20,854 nt of DNA from Priapulus caudatus (Eukaryota > Priapulida > Priapulimorpha > Priapulimorphida > Priapulidae): NCBI RefSeq assembly GCF_000485595.1, contig NW_014577245.1:206279-227132 (forward strand), read 5' to 3'. Shown here in pieces: positions 9,438-19,290 of this stretch; within the stretch, counting starts at the first letter, position 1; every line of letters starts with the position of its first letter. Made by a program: the position numbers and the translations under genes. The notes under the pieces were generated by a model. The model was not told the DNA's origin and did no database searches. It saw only the letters and a program-made list of their open reading frames with translations.

Positions 9438-10073
9438 CAATACACTAAATATGGAAGTATATCGATAAATATACGTGTGAAAACAAAAATTTGCTTACAA
9501 TTTACAATGCAGATGGACAGAATCAAACTGTCACGAATTCAGAATGCTAGGTTCTGGACACGTGCTCTCATCCGGAGATTTACTGCTTGTAGATGGAGGG
9601 AAGCGACGTGTCTGCAGAGTCAGAAATGTGCTTACAGAATACGTCCTGGCAAGTATCAAATGGCTAAATGAAACAGCATATCGATTTTGTTTTCGTCTCA
9701 TCATGGGCAACTGTCGAGAGAACATAGTTCGCAGTTAGGAGTTCAGGAAGAATGAACTTTATTTTGTGTACGGCTCTTGCGTCTATGAGAGAATTAAACC
9801 AGCCTATTAAATGTTTAAAATGTGAAGGTCAAGGAAACTGAAGAGGCAAATATGAACTACAGGCTGAGGATTGCGCATTTCGAAATACCTGGGTACGAAG
9901 CTACGAACGTGTCTCGGGTTCAGGAATCTTTCCAGCGTTTGGAATAGCCTGTATTAAATATATTTATGATGAAAATTCATGTTTATTTCATACACAGCTT
10001 TAATGACAGCATGCATAATGCTGTTTCCTATGAAATATTCCTTTCATCATTTTGTGGATGGAAATAGTGAGTA

Positions 10074-10606
10074 AGTACACACCTCTTGGAAGAATGACAG
10101 ACATTAAAAAAAGAAAAAACAGCCTGCCGCCATGCAAGCTATTTCGAGGCTTTGGCAACACCAATGGTTCATCCAGGACTTGAAAATTTTTTACAAGGAC
10201 ATTTGGGAGTCAGAAATTCAAGGTCATTTTATCAGACATTTATAAGAATGTCATAGCACAGAACAAAACAACCTGGATTAACTTTAATAACCCTTCTAAT
10301 CACTGTAACCTCTAAGAACTTACCCTGATGCACATTAACTAAACCCTTCTAAACACTGTCACTTCTAACAACATGCCTTGATTATGACTGATTTTAAATG
10401 ACTTACTGTAATTGTGAGCTCATCATTTAACTGTCTTACTTCGTGTCTTATTAGCTTTTTAAGCTCATTACGCCATATTGTTTAGTTGAGGGTTTGGCAC
10501 CCATTATTAGATGGTACTACATATTTCTCTTTTTATTAAGCCAAGGATTCTTTCTAAAAATTCAAGAGAATTCATTGAATCAAGGACTTTCAGCAACAAA
10601 TCACAT
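10074..10606. other. AT-rich stretch up to the assembly gap
   Basis: No gene seen. Positions 10155-10225 hold words such as CCAGGACTTGAAAATTTTTT and AAATTCAAGG, similar to the TTCAAGGACT array ahead of gene C copy 2. A short tandem repeat (10277-10390) is listed separately. Confidence 0.45.
10277..10390 (+). repeat. Two-copy tandem repeat, period about 57
   Basis: ATTAACTTTAATAACCCTTC at 10277 recurs as ATTAACTAAACCCTTC at 10334. Both are followed by matching CACTGT, CTTCTAA-type words. Two loose copies only; noncoding. Confidence 0.5.
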
Positions 10607-10616
10607 NNNNNNNNNN
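10607..10616. other. Assembly gap (10 Ns)
   Basis: Ten N bases. The frame running through it (10494-10700) is not meaningful. The sequence directly after the gap repeats 1707-1763 exactly. Confidence 0.98.
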
Positions 10617-10673
10617 CTAAGCCCCTTTATTTTAAGGATTAACCGTCCATTTTGGCAACACATTGATATTTTT
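10617..10673 (+). repeat. 57-bp exact repeat of 1707-1763
   Basis: Starts at the first base after the gap and matches 1707-1763 without a change. It then diverges into unrelated AT-rich DNA. Confidence 0.85.
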
Positions 10674-11125
10674 TACAAGGGGTGTATTAGAGAGGCTTAA
10701 TGAGAATAGAAACAAATTTTTTTAGATGTATAGTAGCTGTTTCTGCAAGTTAAGGTAGGTGTTTTGGAGATGTAATTGTTGGTAAAAATGCAACTTTTAT
10801 ACCTTGTGTGATGCTACATTAAACTGCATTTGCAGGCATCTAAAAATATACAGCATCTGAATAGATAGAAATAAATTATTACATAAACCTCATAAAATAT
10901 AGCTGCAAGAAAAATGTGGGGCCCTTGCAGTTGCAGAATCTACATGTAGGGATAATGCATCAGGTGTGTATTCATAAGCTGATCAGAATAACTTCAGAGT
11001 AGGATCAAATGCAGACTCAAGCAGGGTTATCAACAATCATTTTGTAGTGTTGGCTGTTTAGCAGTGTATCTTCTAGCCTGCAGTTTGCCACTTTGTAAAG
11101 ATATTCCCAGCCAGCTGTTTTGCAT
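10674..11125. other. AT-rich stretch, nothing recognised
   Basis: Unique sequence without useful frames. It ends where repeat A begins. Confidence 0.5.
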
Positions 11126-11712
11126 CTAGTTGTTGTTGACATGGCCCTACCAAAGATTGCCAAATATAAAATGTGATTTATAACATTCACCCTGAATGGC
11201 ATACTTTCTAAGAAAGTGGTTTAGAATAAATGTAACCAAGAACAATTTTTTTGCACCTGTCATACATTCATAGTCAAATTAAATTTACGTCCTAAATCAA
11301 TATTATCGTTTCACGCAAATTGTCATGTCTGAAAGGCAGGATTAAATTAGAAGGCGTTCTTGTGTATTGTTGAACATTTACAAAAGAAAACAGTACACTG
11401 TAATTTCCATGTGGAGCCAAGAAGTATTACAAATTAAGCGATGGGCTCACAAGCCTACACAGAATCAATACAGACATAGTTCCAATATAGACCTTCATGA
11501 TATGAAATGATATGATATTCATGATATAAATGATGAATGAATTCATTTCGATGAATGAATATTCATGATATGAAATGCTAACTCAGTAGTACTATAAATC
11601 TGTACAACATGATGTTCAGGTCAGTTACAATGGTTCTTGTGAGCATTTACTTGTCATAGATATCTTAAATTTGGTTGATTTGGTGATTATAATACCATGA
11701 CAGTCTAGTTTG
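11126..11712 (+). repeat. Repeat A, copy 2
   Basis: Direct copy of 57-576. The first 163 bases are nearly perfect. The remainder carries many extra single bases relative to copy 1, so it is about 60 bases longer. That pattern fits insertion-type read errors in this copy. It includes the TGAATGAATTCATT palindrome region near 11533. Confidence 0.85.
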
Positions 11713-12149
11713 GCTAGGAAGGGTCATTGTCACCAGGGCTGCGTACTATCCGGAGCTTAGGGGTCTACCCTAGGCTACGGCGTTCGTAAATCGGAAAGTA
11801 ACCATCGCGGGTATATGATATGGTCGCCTGGCGTACCGCCATCTGTCCACCGTACCCTGGACTTTTAATGACGTATTTCCGATTTGTTAAAACTAAAATA
11901 TAAAAGCTAGCTACTTCGTTTAAAAAAAGGAAAAAGAAAAATATAGTCAACAGTAGCATACACATTTTTTATTGAGATTGCGCAGCCATGTTTTGACGGC
12001 GTTTCTCTAGTGATGTGGTAACTTGACAGAGTGTAAGTATTACGACATTAGTTGCCTGAAGAGTCGGGGGTAGGATGGAAAATGCAGGATTACGCAGCGA
12101 CATATGCGAAAGTACCCTTATGAGATACTTTCGATATATCGAACCGTAT
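11713..12149. other. Stretch without a recognised gene
   Basis: A near-palindrome, CTTAGGG-GTCT-ACCCTAGG, lies at about 11757-11774. Minus-strand frames at 11765-11965 and 11969-12187 show no family motif. If 1-60 and repeat A do form a tandem unit, this is the middle of that unit. Confidence 0.4.
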
Positions 12150-12206
12150 ACCCAGTAGGGTACCTCGATAGTACCCTGGGGCGACATTAGACCCTATGAG
12201 CTCTAG
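12150..12206 (+). repeat. Copy of the window's first 60 bases
   Basis: Matches 1-60 and ends with the same GAGCTCTAG. It is followed by TTTGTTTCAAATGTGGGCCC, which loosely resembles the TTGTTGTTGACATGGCCC that starts repeat A. This supports a diverged tandem array of a ~1.1 kb unit. Confidence 0.65.
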
Positions 12207-12779
12207 TTTGTTTCAAATGTGGGCCCACACCGGATTCTTGACTGGTAGTGTCTCATTGTTGGGAGTTTATAATTTTATTGCCGAATCCACGAATTTCGTG
12301 GTAACCCAGGTAAAAAATTAAATGAAAATATCTAGAAGTATTTTGCCATATGGTATTCATGCGAATAACAGTTTTTTAGAGTATCTGACGTAGTTCAGAT
12401 GCAGCTTGTCGAGAATCGCGTGATCGTGCGTGGTGCGTCGGTCGTGCGTCGCTCGTGCTGTCGCCTGTGAAATCCGCTGTGGTCTCTGCGTCCGTCAACA
12501 GTTGGCCACAAATCTAAATGGCTCGACATACGGGATCGAGAAGTCGGGACGTGGGGCGGCGTAGAGCGAAAACGAGGCTTGGCTGATGTCGGAGAGTGGG
12601 TGTCAAGTCAAAGGCAAGCAGGTGTAAAAGAAGGGGGAACAATTCCTCCGTAACTTAAGGTATAGGGAGATAATGCGATGAAATTGTTCGGCACAAATCT
12701 AAACGGCTCGTACTCTAGGCTCGCTTGATAGTCCGGCTGTATAGCATCATGGTAGCGAAAAAGCAATCACTGTGCCGAA
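12207..12779. other. Unique stretch with short direct repeats
   Basis: A 19-base word, CACAAATCTAAATGGCTCG (12507-12525), recurs with one change at 12692-12710. At 12420-12470 there are several GTCGTGC / CGTGCGTCG words in loose tandem. AGGGAGATAAT lies at 12664-12674. No protein-coding frame recognised. Confidence 0.45.
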
Positions 12780-13540
12780 ATGGCATGCGTCACAGGTCAA
12801 AGTCAATGGGGCACAGGGCCACGATTGTACACATTTTCTGAGGACATGGTCTGACGCGAGCATTGTTAAAACTTTTTGTAGTTTCAGCGGCTGACCTACC
12901 CAGGGCCCCCCACTCAGTGTTGACTTTACGGTACAGCATATGCCGTCCTTCCCCTTTGAAAAGCACCCCCATCCAGGACTGCCAAAATTTCTGAACCCCC
13001 CTTTCGCGGGGCTTTTTGCGGGTTTTTCCTGACCTTGGAGACCCACCTTTATAGATCTGGCCAACACTGCTCCTAACTGCGGCGGAACTATGGGGCAATA
13101 TTTTTACTTCTTCAAAATGAAATATCCTGAATGAGCTATTCAAAACTAGCAGCGAATTTCAGCGAATATTGATCCCGCGGCATTTCATGAAGCTTTTCTA
13201 CTTGATATCAAGATGGAAGAGATGAGAGGAAAAGACACCCCTTTTTTAAAGAACATCTCGGGTGAAATGTCAATAATTACACCCCTTTTTTACCAATTCT
13301 TTGGGCCGCTTTTGCTCGCCGCGAAAAAATACCCCTTTACCGGAGATTTGGCGGAACGCGCATCGCGTCCTTCCGACCTCGGATGTGGCGCGAGCGCCGG
13401 GGACTTACCATTTTTACTGGCTTTATTGAAAGGAGACCGATGAAATGTACTTTCCGTTGACAGTGCGAAGATAACTTTTGACCTCAGCAAGGGGGCGTTA
13501 AACATGATTGTTGTCCACAATGCCCACCGATAAAACAGGA
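12780..13540. repeat. Possible dispersed repeat with CACCCCTTTTTT motifs
   Basis: The 13-base word CACCCCTTTTTTA occurs at 13236-13248 and 13280-13292. Variants (ACCCCCATCC, ATACCCCTTTACC) occur nearby, plus a CCCC..CGCGGGG hairpin near 12998-13009. Frames on both strands (12790-13143 -, 13213-13443 +, 13290-13520 -) overlap each other and have no domain I can name. I read the block as an old mobile-element piece, at low confidence. Confidence 0.3.
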
Positions 13541-13585
13541 GTTTTCAGGCCACTCGATTTGTATCAACCAATGGGATTGTGCGGA

Positions 13586-14934
13586 GGTATGGCCGGAGAT
13601 GCAGAAGGTTGGCTGAAATTAGTGTGCTACGCAACTGCGTAATCTGCATATCTGCGCCTAACAAAGGTATCACTATGCACGACTTTAAATGTTACGTTTA
13701 TACCGTTAGGCAAACAGGCCTCAGATGAGCGCAGACGCTCTGCGGCTCTTGTTTTAATGGATGTGTGATCTGTTTAGACAGTTAGTTACTTAACTGTGTG
13801 GGAAGAAGATCAGACTGCATTCACGTTTTGCTCACCGCTACAAGATGTACGCATATTAGTGCAGTAATCCAGGACATAGTCGTAAACCAGCCAATAATAA
13901 CCATTTGGAACCAATAGCTCGTATAGGCTTCAAATGGTTGGGCAGTATACAATGCAAATAATTTAAAACGTAACAGGTGCCATGTGTGCGCAATGGTGCC
14001 AACGCCAGCAGATATACACCAATTTAGCCCCATTGACATCGTATAGTTGCTTGCATAGATATATAACAAACACTACAACATAACATGTGTTTGTAGATAT
14101 CTAATGGTCTGAGTAGTTCTGAAAGACTGACTCTCAACTGAAAATGATGCTCAAATCAACAAACATGAAAAAAGTTAATAAGGACTTACGCACCTTACTT
14201 GAACATATTAACCACATTTTTATTGAAATAAATAAAGCAACATCCTTGTTAGGTAAAGGGCTACAATTTTATTCTCTACATAGATCAGTTATAGTATGTA
14301 GACATAATATAATCATGGCCTCAGTGACATGCCAGTGGCATTTTTCTGATCAACGATGTCATAGCAACAAACGGTGAACCAAATGCGTCAATGGGGTGTG
14401 TTGTGAGTGTGTTTTAGGTTTTTGTTTGTGTTCAGCAAACCATAAAAATAATTGGCAAGGCATCCTGGCTCGTTTATGTAGATGAAAAACAAAATTCGAT
14501 CACAGATATACAAAACGCATGGTCTGTCAGTATTGCTAGTGCATAGCTTATAATTAGGACTAATATTATTTAGTCTTATTGCAGTTTATAACAGTTATAT
14601 TAAACAACATTTATAGAATAGCATATATATCATGTGTTCAAAACATGTGTAGACAGTGTGCTAAATAAAAGTACAGCGTTGAGCACCCTTTATTCGAAAT
14701 TCCAAACGTCTTGACTTCGTTCCACAATCGCACACGTTTTTAAAAATCTCTAGACATCAGAGTGGAAATTTCTGAGTATTTTTTACAACAAACTGCTTAA
14801 GTCTCTCTGATTTGCCTTTGTCACTCACCAACCGGGCGCAGCTCAGTAATCGCCCACAAATCCAGCAGGTGATCTCCCGAAATCTCCACATATCTGATTA
14901 CCTTCTGATGGTCTTAGTTTACATTCAGGAGCAC
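13586..14934 (+). repeat. Repeat D, copy 1
   Basis: Matches 15914-17214 from GGTATG at the left to TTTACATTCAGGAG at the right, in order and over its whole length, with frequent short indels. Contents are AT-rich. The small frames in it (13821-14069 -, 14144-14377 +) are not kept open in the other copy, which argues against coding. A hairpin around 14054-14106 corresponds to a better one in copy 2. Gene C copy 2 follows directly. Confidence 0.85.
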
Positions 14935-14942
14935 TTACTAAA

Positions 14943-14992
14943 TTCAAGTACTTTTCAAGGACTCCCTCAAATTCAAGGACTTTTCAAGGACT
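14943..14992 (+). repeat. Four copies of a TTCAAGGACT word upstream of gene C
   Basis: TTCAAGTACT at 14943-14952 is followed by TTCAAGGACT at 14954-14963, 14972-14981 and 14983-14992. The same array, in reverse sense and more worn, lies upstream of C copy 3 (19227-19290). It marks the left edge of the shared C block. It could be a transposon end (hAT-like ends with such words are my recollection only) or a binding-site array. Confidence 0.5.
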
Positions 14993-14999
14993 GTGCGAA

Positions 15000-15208
15000 C
15001 CATGCAACCGTACAAGTCAACTATCATAAACTGTTGCAATAAATTAAACCGGTCTCGTGACTCGCCGTAGAGTAAACACGCCGTGGGCGTGCGCGGCGCG
15101 GATTTTACAACAACCGACGCCCACCCACGGCCGTAAACACTTCCCCTCTTGGCGCCACGAGTTTCACACAACCGGAATAGCTCCGTGAAAAAAAGAAATC
15201 GTCCAAAA
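15000..15208 (+). promoter_or_regulatory. Conserved 5' flank of gene C
   Basis: About 200 bases ahead of the ATG align in all three C copies (7861-8087, 15000-15208 and 18994-19222 in reverse). Shared words include CAATAAATTAAACC, GTAAACACGCCGTGGGC and CGGATTTTACAACAACCGAC. The flank turns GC-rich toward the start codon. It probably holds the promoter and 5' untranslated region. I see no convincing TATA box on the coding strand. Confidence 0.45.
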
Positions 15209-15836
15209 ATGTCGCCGCCGCCGCCGCCGCTGCGCAACGTCGTCGAGATCGCCGTGGCGATGCTGCTGCTGCTGCTGGTCGCCGTGGCGCCGGCGGGCGG
15301 CTGCGGGTGGTGCACGACGTGCTACAACCAGCAGAGGTGCAGCGTCGACGTGCAGGAGTACCTGCAGCGGCTGTCAGCAAAGAACATGCTCGCCATGCTC
15401 ACGTTCGAGCACTTCGACCGCAATCGCGACCGACGCGTGTCGCTGCGGGAGCTGAGGAGCCGGCTGCCGTCCAGCGCGTACGAGTGCGCGATCAAGAACC
15501 TCGTCATCTCCCTTGGCGGGAACGGTCAGTACGATTCGCCGGTCAGAGATGAGCGTGGCTTCAGGGCAGGGTAAAAAACACACGGGAGCGATGAGCGATT
15601 CGCTCTTCAAACCTCCGAAATCACTCCCGTGAGGCTCAAAATAGCTGCCGCAAAATTTTTGACGAGAGCTATTTTTTGTCACAGACTTTTGAAAAAAAGC
15701 TCCCGTGAAAAAAAAAGTTATTTTCCCCTCCTTCAGGGCCCGCGTGCACTGCTGCTGCACTGACGTCACACTCGCGTATGTCGCTACGATGTTGTATGAT
15801 GTGTGCGTGATACTCGGTGGACTGTCTTTGTGTTAA
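15209..15836 (+). CDS. C copy 2: small secreted Cys-rich protein with one EF-hand loop
   Basis: Exon 1 from ATG at 15209; translated without splicing it gives 121 residues, stop at 15572-15574. Seen in it: a polyproline start (MSPPPPP), a hydrophobic core (residues 14-28, AMLLLLLVAVA) typical of a signal peptide, four cysteines (32, 35, 38, 44) after it and one at 93. An exact 12-residue EF-hand loop lies at 70-81 (DRNRDRRVSLRE: acidic or polar at 1, 3, 5 and 9, Val at 8, Glu at 12), so calcium binding is likely. I suggest splicing: donor GT at 15571, pyrimidine-rich acceptor ending AG at 15736, and a second exon to TAA at 15834-15836, giving 153 residues with a Cys-rich tail. The ATG was chosen because the leader follows it directly. 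Upstream in-frame codons (from 15149) are charged and probably untranslated. I do not recognise the family. The second exon is unsure. Confidence 0.65.
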
Positions 15837-15913
15837 GAGGGATCCTAATTCATGGATCGTACGGATCGTACGGATTGTTAGGATGCACGCATATCTCGTA
15901 GATGCGTTGACTT

Positions 15914-17214
15914 GGTATGCAGAATGCAGAAGGTTGCTGAAATGATGTGTACGCAACTGCGTATCTGCATATCTGCGCCTAACAAAGGTATCACTATGCA
16001 CGACTTAAATGTTACGTTTATAACCGTAGCAACAGACCTCAGATGAGCCCAGACGCTCTGCGGCTCTTGTTTTAATGGATGTGTGATCTGTTTAGACAGT
16101 TAGTTACTTAGACTGTGTGGGAGAAGATCAGACTGATTCACGTTTTTCTCACCGTACAAGGATGTAACATTAGTTCATTATCCAGGACATAGTCGTAAAC
16201 CAGGCAATAATAAGCATTTTTGGAACCAATAGGTCGTATAGGTTCAATGGTTGGGCAAGTATACAATGCAAATATTTAAACGTAACAGGTGCCATGTGTG
16301 CGCAATGGTTGCAAGCAGCAGTATACACCAATTTCCCCATTGACATCGTATAGTTGCTGCATAGATATATACAAAAACACACATACATGTGTTTGTATAT
16401 ATCTATGGTCTGAGTTAGGTTCCTGAAAACTGACTTCAACTGAAATGATGTCAAATCAAAACATGAAAAAAGTTAATAAGGCACTTACGAACTTACTTGA
16501 ACATATTAACACATTTTTATAAATAAATAAAGCAAACATCCCTTGTTAGGTAAAGGGTACAATTTTATTCTCTACATAGATCAGTTATAGTATGTAGATC
16601 ATAATATAATCAGTGGCTCAGTGACATGCAGTGGCATTTTTCTGATCAACGATGTCATAGCAACAAAACGTTGAACCAAATGACGTCAATGGGGGTGTTG
16701 TTGTAGTGTGTTTAGGTTTTTGTTTGTGTTCAGCAACCATAAAAATAACTGGCAGGCATCCTGGCTGTTTATGTAGATGAAAACAAAATTGCGATCACAG
16801 AATACAAACGAGGCTGTCATTATTGCTAGTGCATAGCTTATAATTTAGTAATATTATTTAGTCTATGCAGTTATAACAGTTATATTAAACAACATTTATA
16901 GATAGCATATATATATGTGCTTCAAAACATGTGTAGACAGTGTTGAAAAAAAGTACAGGTTGAGCACCCTTTATTCGAAATTCCAAAGTTTGACTCGTTC
17001 CACAATCGACACGTTTTTTAAAACGTCATCATGACATCAGGAGTGGGAAATTTCTGAGTATTTTTTACAACAAACTGCTAAGTCTCTCTGCATTTGCCTT
17101 TGTCACTCACCAACCTGGGCAGCTCAGGTAATCTCCACAATCAGCCAGGTGATCTCCCCGAAATCTCCACAATATCTTGATTACCTTTCTGATGGTTTAG
17201 TTTACATATCAGGA
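15914..17214 (+). repeat. Repeat D, copy 2
   Basis: Direct copy of 13586-14934, starting directly after the C copy 2 block. It carries a strong hairpin: 16360-16381 pairs with 16388-16407 around a 6-base loop, about 20 pairs with a 2-base bulge. It ends in ATATCAGGAG, where a short palindrome and then the right inverted-repeat arm begin. Confidence 0.85.
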
Positions 17215-17270
17215 GTAAATATTATTTGAGATTATTTGTCATATTATTTGAGATTATTTACTCCTGATAT
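17206..17270. repeat. Junction palindrome with inner tandem repeat
   Basis: Perfect 15-base inverted arms, ATATCAGGAGTAAAT at 17206-17220 and its complement at 17256-17270. They enclose two exact copies of ATTATTTGAGATTATTT (17221-17237 and 17243-17259). It sits between the end of D copy 2 and the inner edge of the right inverted-repeat arm. Confidence 0.75.
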
Positions 17271-17272
17271 TA

Positions 17273-19222
17273 TCACTATTTCATCCACAAAATGATGAAG
17301 AATATTTCATAGGAATGCGGCATTGCCTGCTGGCATAAGCTGTGTATGAAATAAACATGAATTTCATCCATAAAATATTTAATACAGGTATTCCTAACGC
17401 TGGGAAATTCCTAAACCAGAGACACGTTCGTAGTTCGTACCCAAGTATTTCGAATGCACAATCCTCAACCTGTATTTATTTGGCTCTTCAGTTTCCTCGA
17501 CCTTCACATTTTAAACATTTAATAGCTGGTTTCATTTCTCTCTAGACGCAGAGCCGTACGCAAAATAGTTCATTCCTCCTGAACTCTAACTGCGACTATG
17601 TTCTTGGACAGTTGCCATGATGAGACGAAAAACAAATCGATTTGCTGTTTCTATTTGCCATTTGATATTTGCAGGGACGTATTCAGTCGCACATTTCTGA
17701 CTTGAGAACGTCGCTCCCTCCATCTACAAGCCAGTAATCTCCGCTGAGACGTGGTCCAGAACCTGGCATTCTTGAATTCGCGACAGTTGATCTGTCCATC
17801 TGCATGTAAATGTAAGCAAATTTTTTTTTCACGTATATTTATCGATATATTCCATATTAGTGTAGGTTATTGATTGGAAATAATTTATATTGAATATTTC
17901 AAATAAGAGTTCAGAGTCTTTAACGCTAAACATGTTTAACCAATAATTGCTTGACGTATCATATAAACGCAATCACACGTGTCAGAATTATGACAGCAGC
18001 GGCATAGTACAATACATATTCACAAGTGGCTTTGATGTCAAAACCCCATTATCAATCATAATTGCAATGGAATATAAGTAACACCTGCAATGGTTCTTAT
18101 TTTTGCTCCTGAAGTTTAGCACTTCCTGCCTTTGTATATATTAGCGCTATCAACCCATCTACGAGATATGCGTGCCATGCCTAGACAAGCCAGTCGTTTC
18201 GGACTGTCGTACATGCCGTACGATGCCATGAATTAGGATTCCCCTCTTACACAAGACAGTCACCGGTATCAACGCCACCGACATCATACCCAACATCGTA
18301 AGCGGGACAATACGCGAGCCGTGACGTCAGTGCACGCGCACTAAGGCAACTGAGCGGCCCCTGAAGGAAGGGGGAAAAAAAATTGTTGTTGGTCCACGGG
18401 AGGATCATTTTCAAAGTCTGTGGCATATAAAGATATAGCTCTCTGTCCAAATAAATTTTTACATTGGAGAAGGCTATTCATGAGGCCTCCCACCCCAGGA
18501 CGGAGCGATTTCGGAGGTTTTGAAGAGGGCGAATCGTTACTCATCGCTCCTGCCGTTGTGCTTTTTTTACCGGATCTGCCTGAAAGCCCACGCTCATGAC
18601 TCTGAACCGGGCGAATCGTACTGACCGTGTCCCCGAGGAGCCAAGGGAGAGACGGAGGTCTTGATACGCGCACTCTGACGCCGCTGGCCGGCCGCCGGCT
18701 CCGTCGCAGCTTCCCGCAGCGCACCCCGCCCCCGTCCGGTCGGCGCGATTGCGGTCGAAGTTGGGCCTTCGGAGACGTAGAGGCATGGCGAGCATGTTCT
18801 TCGCTGACAGGCCGCTGCAGGTACTCGCTGCACCCGTCGAACGCTGCAGCTCTGCTGGTTGTAAGCACGTTGCGTGCACAAGCGAGTCCACGCGGCGCAC
18901 CGCCCGCCGGGCGCCACGGCGACCAGCAGCAGGCAGCAGCAATCGCCCGGCGATCTCGACGACGTTTGCGCCGGCGGCGGCGGCGGCGACAATTTTGGAA
19001 CGATTTCTTTTTTTCCACAAGGAGCCCTATATTGCCGGTTGTGTGAAACTCGTGGCTCAAGAGGGAAGTTGTTTACGGCCGTGGGTGGCGTCGGTTGTTG
19101 TATAAATCCGCGCCGCGCACACTGCCCACGGCGTGTTTACTCTAGCGGCGAGTCACCGAGACGCGGGTTTAATTATTGCGAACAGTTTTATGATAGTTGA
19201 CTTGTACGGTTGCATGGTTCGC
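17273..19222 (-). repeat. Right arm of the large inverted repeat (E plus C copy 3)
   Basis: Reverse-complement match of 7849-10073: E first (17273 to about 18150), then gene C copy 3 on the minus strand. It lacks the 368-base insert of the left arm. Small frames in E, such as 17342-17545, are not kept in the other copies. Confidence 0.85.
18247..18993 (-). pseudogene. C copy 3: frameshifted secreted EF-hand-like gene, opposite strand
   Basis: Aligns in reverse with C copy 2. The start codon position reads ATTG instead of ATG (about 18990-18993), but the next codons still give SPPPPP and a Leu/Val-rich leader. Several indels then shift the frame, and the EF-hand loop is broken near 18735-18755. 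The intron donor (18570-18569) and acceptor AG (18362-18361) are kept. The second-exon counterpart (18360-18247) is open, ending LAYCPAYDVGYDVGG...GDCLV before TAA, a tidier tail than in copy 2. Frames of 132-239 codons reported over this region are mixed-frame readings of the GC-rich exon. Real decay or uncorrected sequence errors are both possible. Confidence 0.55.
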
Positions 19223-19290
19223 ACAGTCCTTGAAAAAAGTGCCTGAATTGAGGGAGTCGCCTTTGAAAAGTACTTGAATTTAGTAAATGT

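Larger units (their letters stand above)
7849..10073 (+). repeat. Left arm of the large inverted repeat (C copy 1 plus E)
   Basis: Read in reverse complement it matches 17273-19222. The inner boundary is sharp: both arms share CACTATTTCCATCCACAAAATGATG in reverse sense (apart from indels), then differ after 10073 and before 17273. Gene C copy 1 sits at the outer end (7861-8830); flanking block E (about 8831-10073) follows. E is interrupted by an inserted element at 9070-9437 that the other copies lack. Differences are mostly short indels. Confidence 0.85.

Noticed and set aside
9179-9671. Plus-strand frames of 89 and 148 codons
   Set aside because: They cross both edges of the 368-bp inserted element, which the empty sites show is a later insertion.
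10494-10700. 68-codon frame across the N gap
   Set aside because: Contains unknown residues and joins two contigs of uncertain order.
12747-13143. Two overlapping minus-strand frames of 106 and 117 codons
   Set aside because: They overlap in different frames, have no recognisable domain and lie in a probable repeat with C/T-run motifs.
13821-14069. 82-codon hydrophobic minus-strand frame in repeat D copy 1
   Set aside because: The corresponding part of copy 2 reads a different product because of indels, and the sequence is AT-rich; no conserved frame.
14944-15380. Minus-strand frames of 91-123 codons opposite gene C copy 2
   Set aside because: Low-complexity Ser/Ala/Thr products of the GCCGCC- and CTGCTG-rich leader read backwards; shadows of the plus-strand exon.
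18341-19060. 239-codon Arg-rich minus-strand frame
   Set aside because: It reads gene C copy 3 in mixed wrong frames and runs through its intron. The SPPPPP leader and the EF-hand region align to copy 2 in other frames.
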